Of a stretch of DNA of 21,229 bases, positions 20,458 to 21,229 are shown piece after piece. The DNA comes from a virus. The DNA lies in IMG/VR virus record IMGVR_UViG_3300023216_000245, positions 1 through 21,229 of that record, one strand, 5' to 3'. The notes beneath the pieces are model-generated. The model was given only the letters and a program-made list of their open reading frames with translations. It made no database searches and was not told the origin of the DNA. The stretch's first letter is position 1; every line of letters starts with the position of its first letter. Made by a program: the position numbers and the translations under genes.

Positions 20458-21229
20458 TTAAAAGAATCCCTCTAAAGTAGATTGTTTTTCATTTGCCTTT
20501 GGATGGTATTTGTTTAGATATTCAGACTTATTATTTTTCCGCAAGAAGTTATACCATTCTTCCTCTTCCCACATGTTAGATGAGATACCATTCCACAATG
20601 GTTTCCATAACCTATGGTCTTTGTTTAGTCTGCGGGAATCAACATAATCCCTTCGAGAATCTTCGTAATCCTTTGTACCTAACAAGAGCATCTTCTCTCT
20701 AAAGTACATCACAAGGGAAATACGTTCCATGTCCTCAATTGACTTACCTTCGGGTGGTATCATCTCCGTGTTACCGTGAATACCAGCGTGGTTGTTAACC
20801 AATAGTAAGTCGCCTGGACGGATGTTAATGGCAACCCTAAACTCAGGAAGAACTAAATAACCACCTTCCCAATCTTTGTCCTTTGCAATAACTGTTAGGT
20901 TGGAGTAACCATCGTTAAGATCTCCCGCATCTCTATGACACGCAGTCCTAAAGTTTTTGTTTACCGTAATGGTTGTGAATACAGTTCGTTTGCCACCAAC
21001 CCTGAATTGTTCATCAAGTTTATCTGCTTGTTCTTTCTGATATGCAAATCTCCTTGGGAGGAGTTCTTCAAACTTCTCCGATAAACGTGTGGTGAATGGA
21101 TAACACTTCTTGTATGTATCGTAATTGAATTCGGTATAAGATGTTGCACGACCAAATGGTATTCGTGGATATCTATCAAAAAACCCTGCAATACCAGATA
21201 GAACCGCATTTGCGTAACTAGTGTCCGAT
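20458..21229 (-). CDS. TET/JBP-type 2OG-Fe(II) dioxygenase, 5' end cut by the window
   Basis: At least 256 C-terminal residues are present; the frame is open to the window edge. The pattern FTTITVNKNFRTACHRDAGD gives the Fe-binding HxD (H98, D100 of the visible part). Then GGYLVLPEFRVAINIRPGD, the distal His (NNHAGIHGN, about 147-151), and ERISLVMYFRE with the 2-oxoglutarate-binding Arg. This layout matches phage members of the TET/JBP family, which oxidise the 5-methyl group of thymine or 5-methylcytosine in DNA. The WNGISSNMWEEEEWY tail also recurs in phage homologues as I recall them. The protein ends QSTLEGFF, a perfect Q-x-x-L-x-x-F-F clamp-binding motif. Base specificity cannot be read from sequence. 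Confidence 0.82.
   Translation of the reverse strand, partial: SDTSYANAVLSGIAGFFDRYPRIPFGRATSYTEFNYDTYKKCYPFTTRLSEKFEELLPRRFAYQKEQADKLDEQFRVGGKRTVFTTITVNKNFRTACHRDAGDLNDGYSNLTVIAKDKDWEGGYLVLPEFRVAINIRPGDLLLVNNHAGIHGNTEMIPPEGKSIEDMERISLVMYFREKMLLLGTKDYEDSRRDYVDSRRLNKDHRLWKPLWNGISSNMWEEEEWYNFLRKNNKSEYLNKYHPKANEKQSTLEGFF

Noticed and set aside
20961-21209. 82-aa ORF on the minus strand at the right end
   Set aside because: It lies entirely inside the open frame of the TET/JBP dioxygenase in another frame and has no recognisable features.
1-21229. tRNA genes, CRISPR arrays, insertion sequences or integrase genes
   Set aside because: No cloverleaf-like sequence, regular spaced repeats, transposase or integrase motifs were seen; gaps between genes are all under about 200 bases.

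Overview
The window is a densely packed stretch of a lytic, T4-like myovirus (contractile-tailed phage), AT-rich, with every convincing gene on the minus strand. Read in transcription order it runs from base 21229 down to base 1. The clamp, clamp loader, RegA, family B polymerase, UvsX and gp41 all resemble T4 proteins, and their order (45-44-62-regA-43-uvsX-41) is the T4 replication core. Hsp20, ThyX, a CobS/CobT-like pair and a GuaC-type enzyme suggest the marine (cyanophage or pelagiphage-like) branch. No photosynthesis gene is visible, so the host is not determined.

Region 1 (21229-15292) looks like a DNA base hypermodification cassette. In order it holds a 5'-cut TET/JBP-type 2OG-Fe(II) dioxygenase, a class II glutamine amidotransferase, a GNAT-like protein, GMP reductase, a protein resembling amino acid:DNA transferases (aGPT-Pplase group), a small P-loop kinase resembling 5-hydroxymethyl-dU DNA kinases, and a protein with two PD-(D/E)XK-like nuclease domains. 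The likely logic is: hydroxylate the 5-methyl group of a pyrimidine in DNA, phosphorylate it, displace the phosphate with an amine or amino acid, and cut unmodified DNA with the nuclease. The dioxygenase and the transferase-like protein end in C-terminal tails resembling the clamp-binding tail of the phage polymerase.

Region 2 (15152-11814) holds a vWA/HExxH protein and a MoxR/CobS-like AAA+ ATPase, each with its own promoter, closed by an intrinsic terminator.

Region 3 (11730-8326) is the clamp and clamp-loader operon: a DUF3310-like protein, gp45, a 74-aa protein, gp44, three small inserted genes, gp62 and regA, ending at a C(UUCG)G hairpin. Hsp20 and two micro-ORFs follow.

Region 4 (7601-1) holds DNA polymerase, an archaeo-eukaryotic-type primase (frameshifted at an A7 run), a purine phosphoribosyltransferase, UvsX, gp41 helicase, two small proteins and the start of thyX. 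thyX is interrupted by an 83-bp fold-back inverted repeat at the left end that looks like an assembly or amplification artefact.

Two promoter designs recur. Four genes (DUF3310-like, polymerase, primase, gp41) have a sigma70-type promoter whose -10 box lies exactly 7 nt before the ATG, predicting leaderless mRNAs. Three others (GNAT-like, vWA, MoxR) have similar promoters followed by a 31-34 nt gap with a shared leader sequence.
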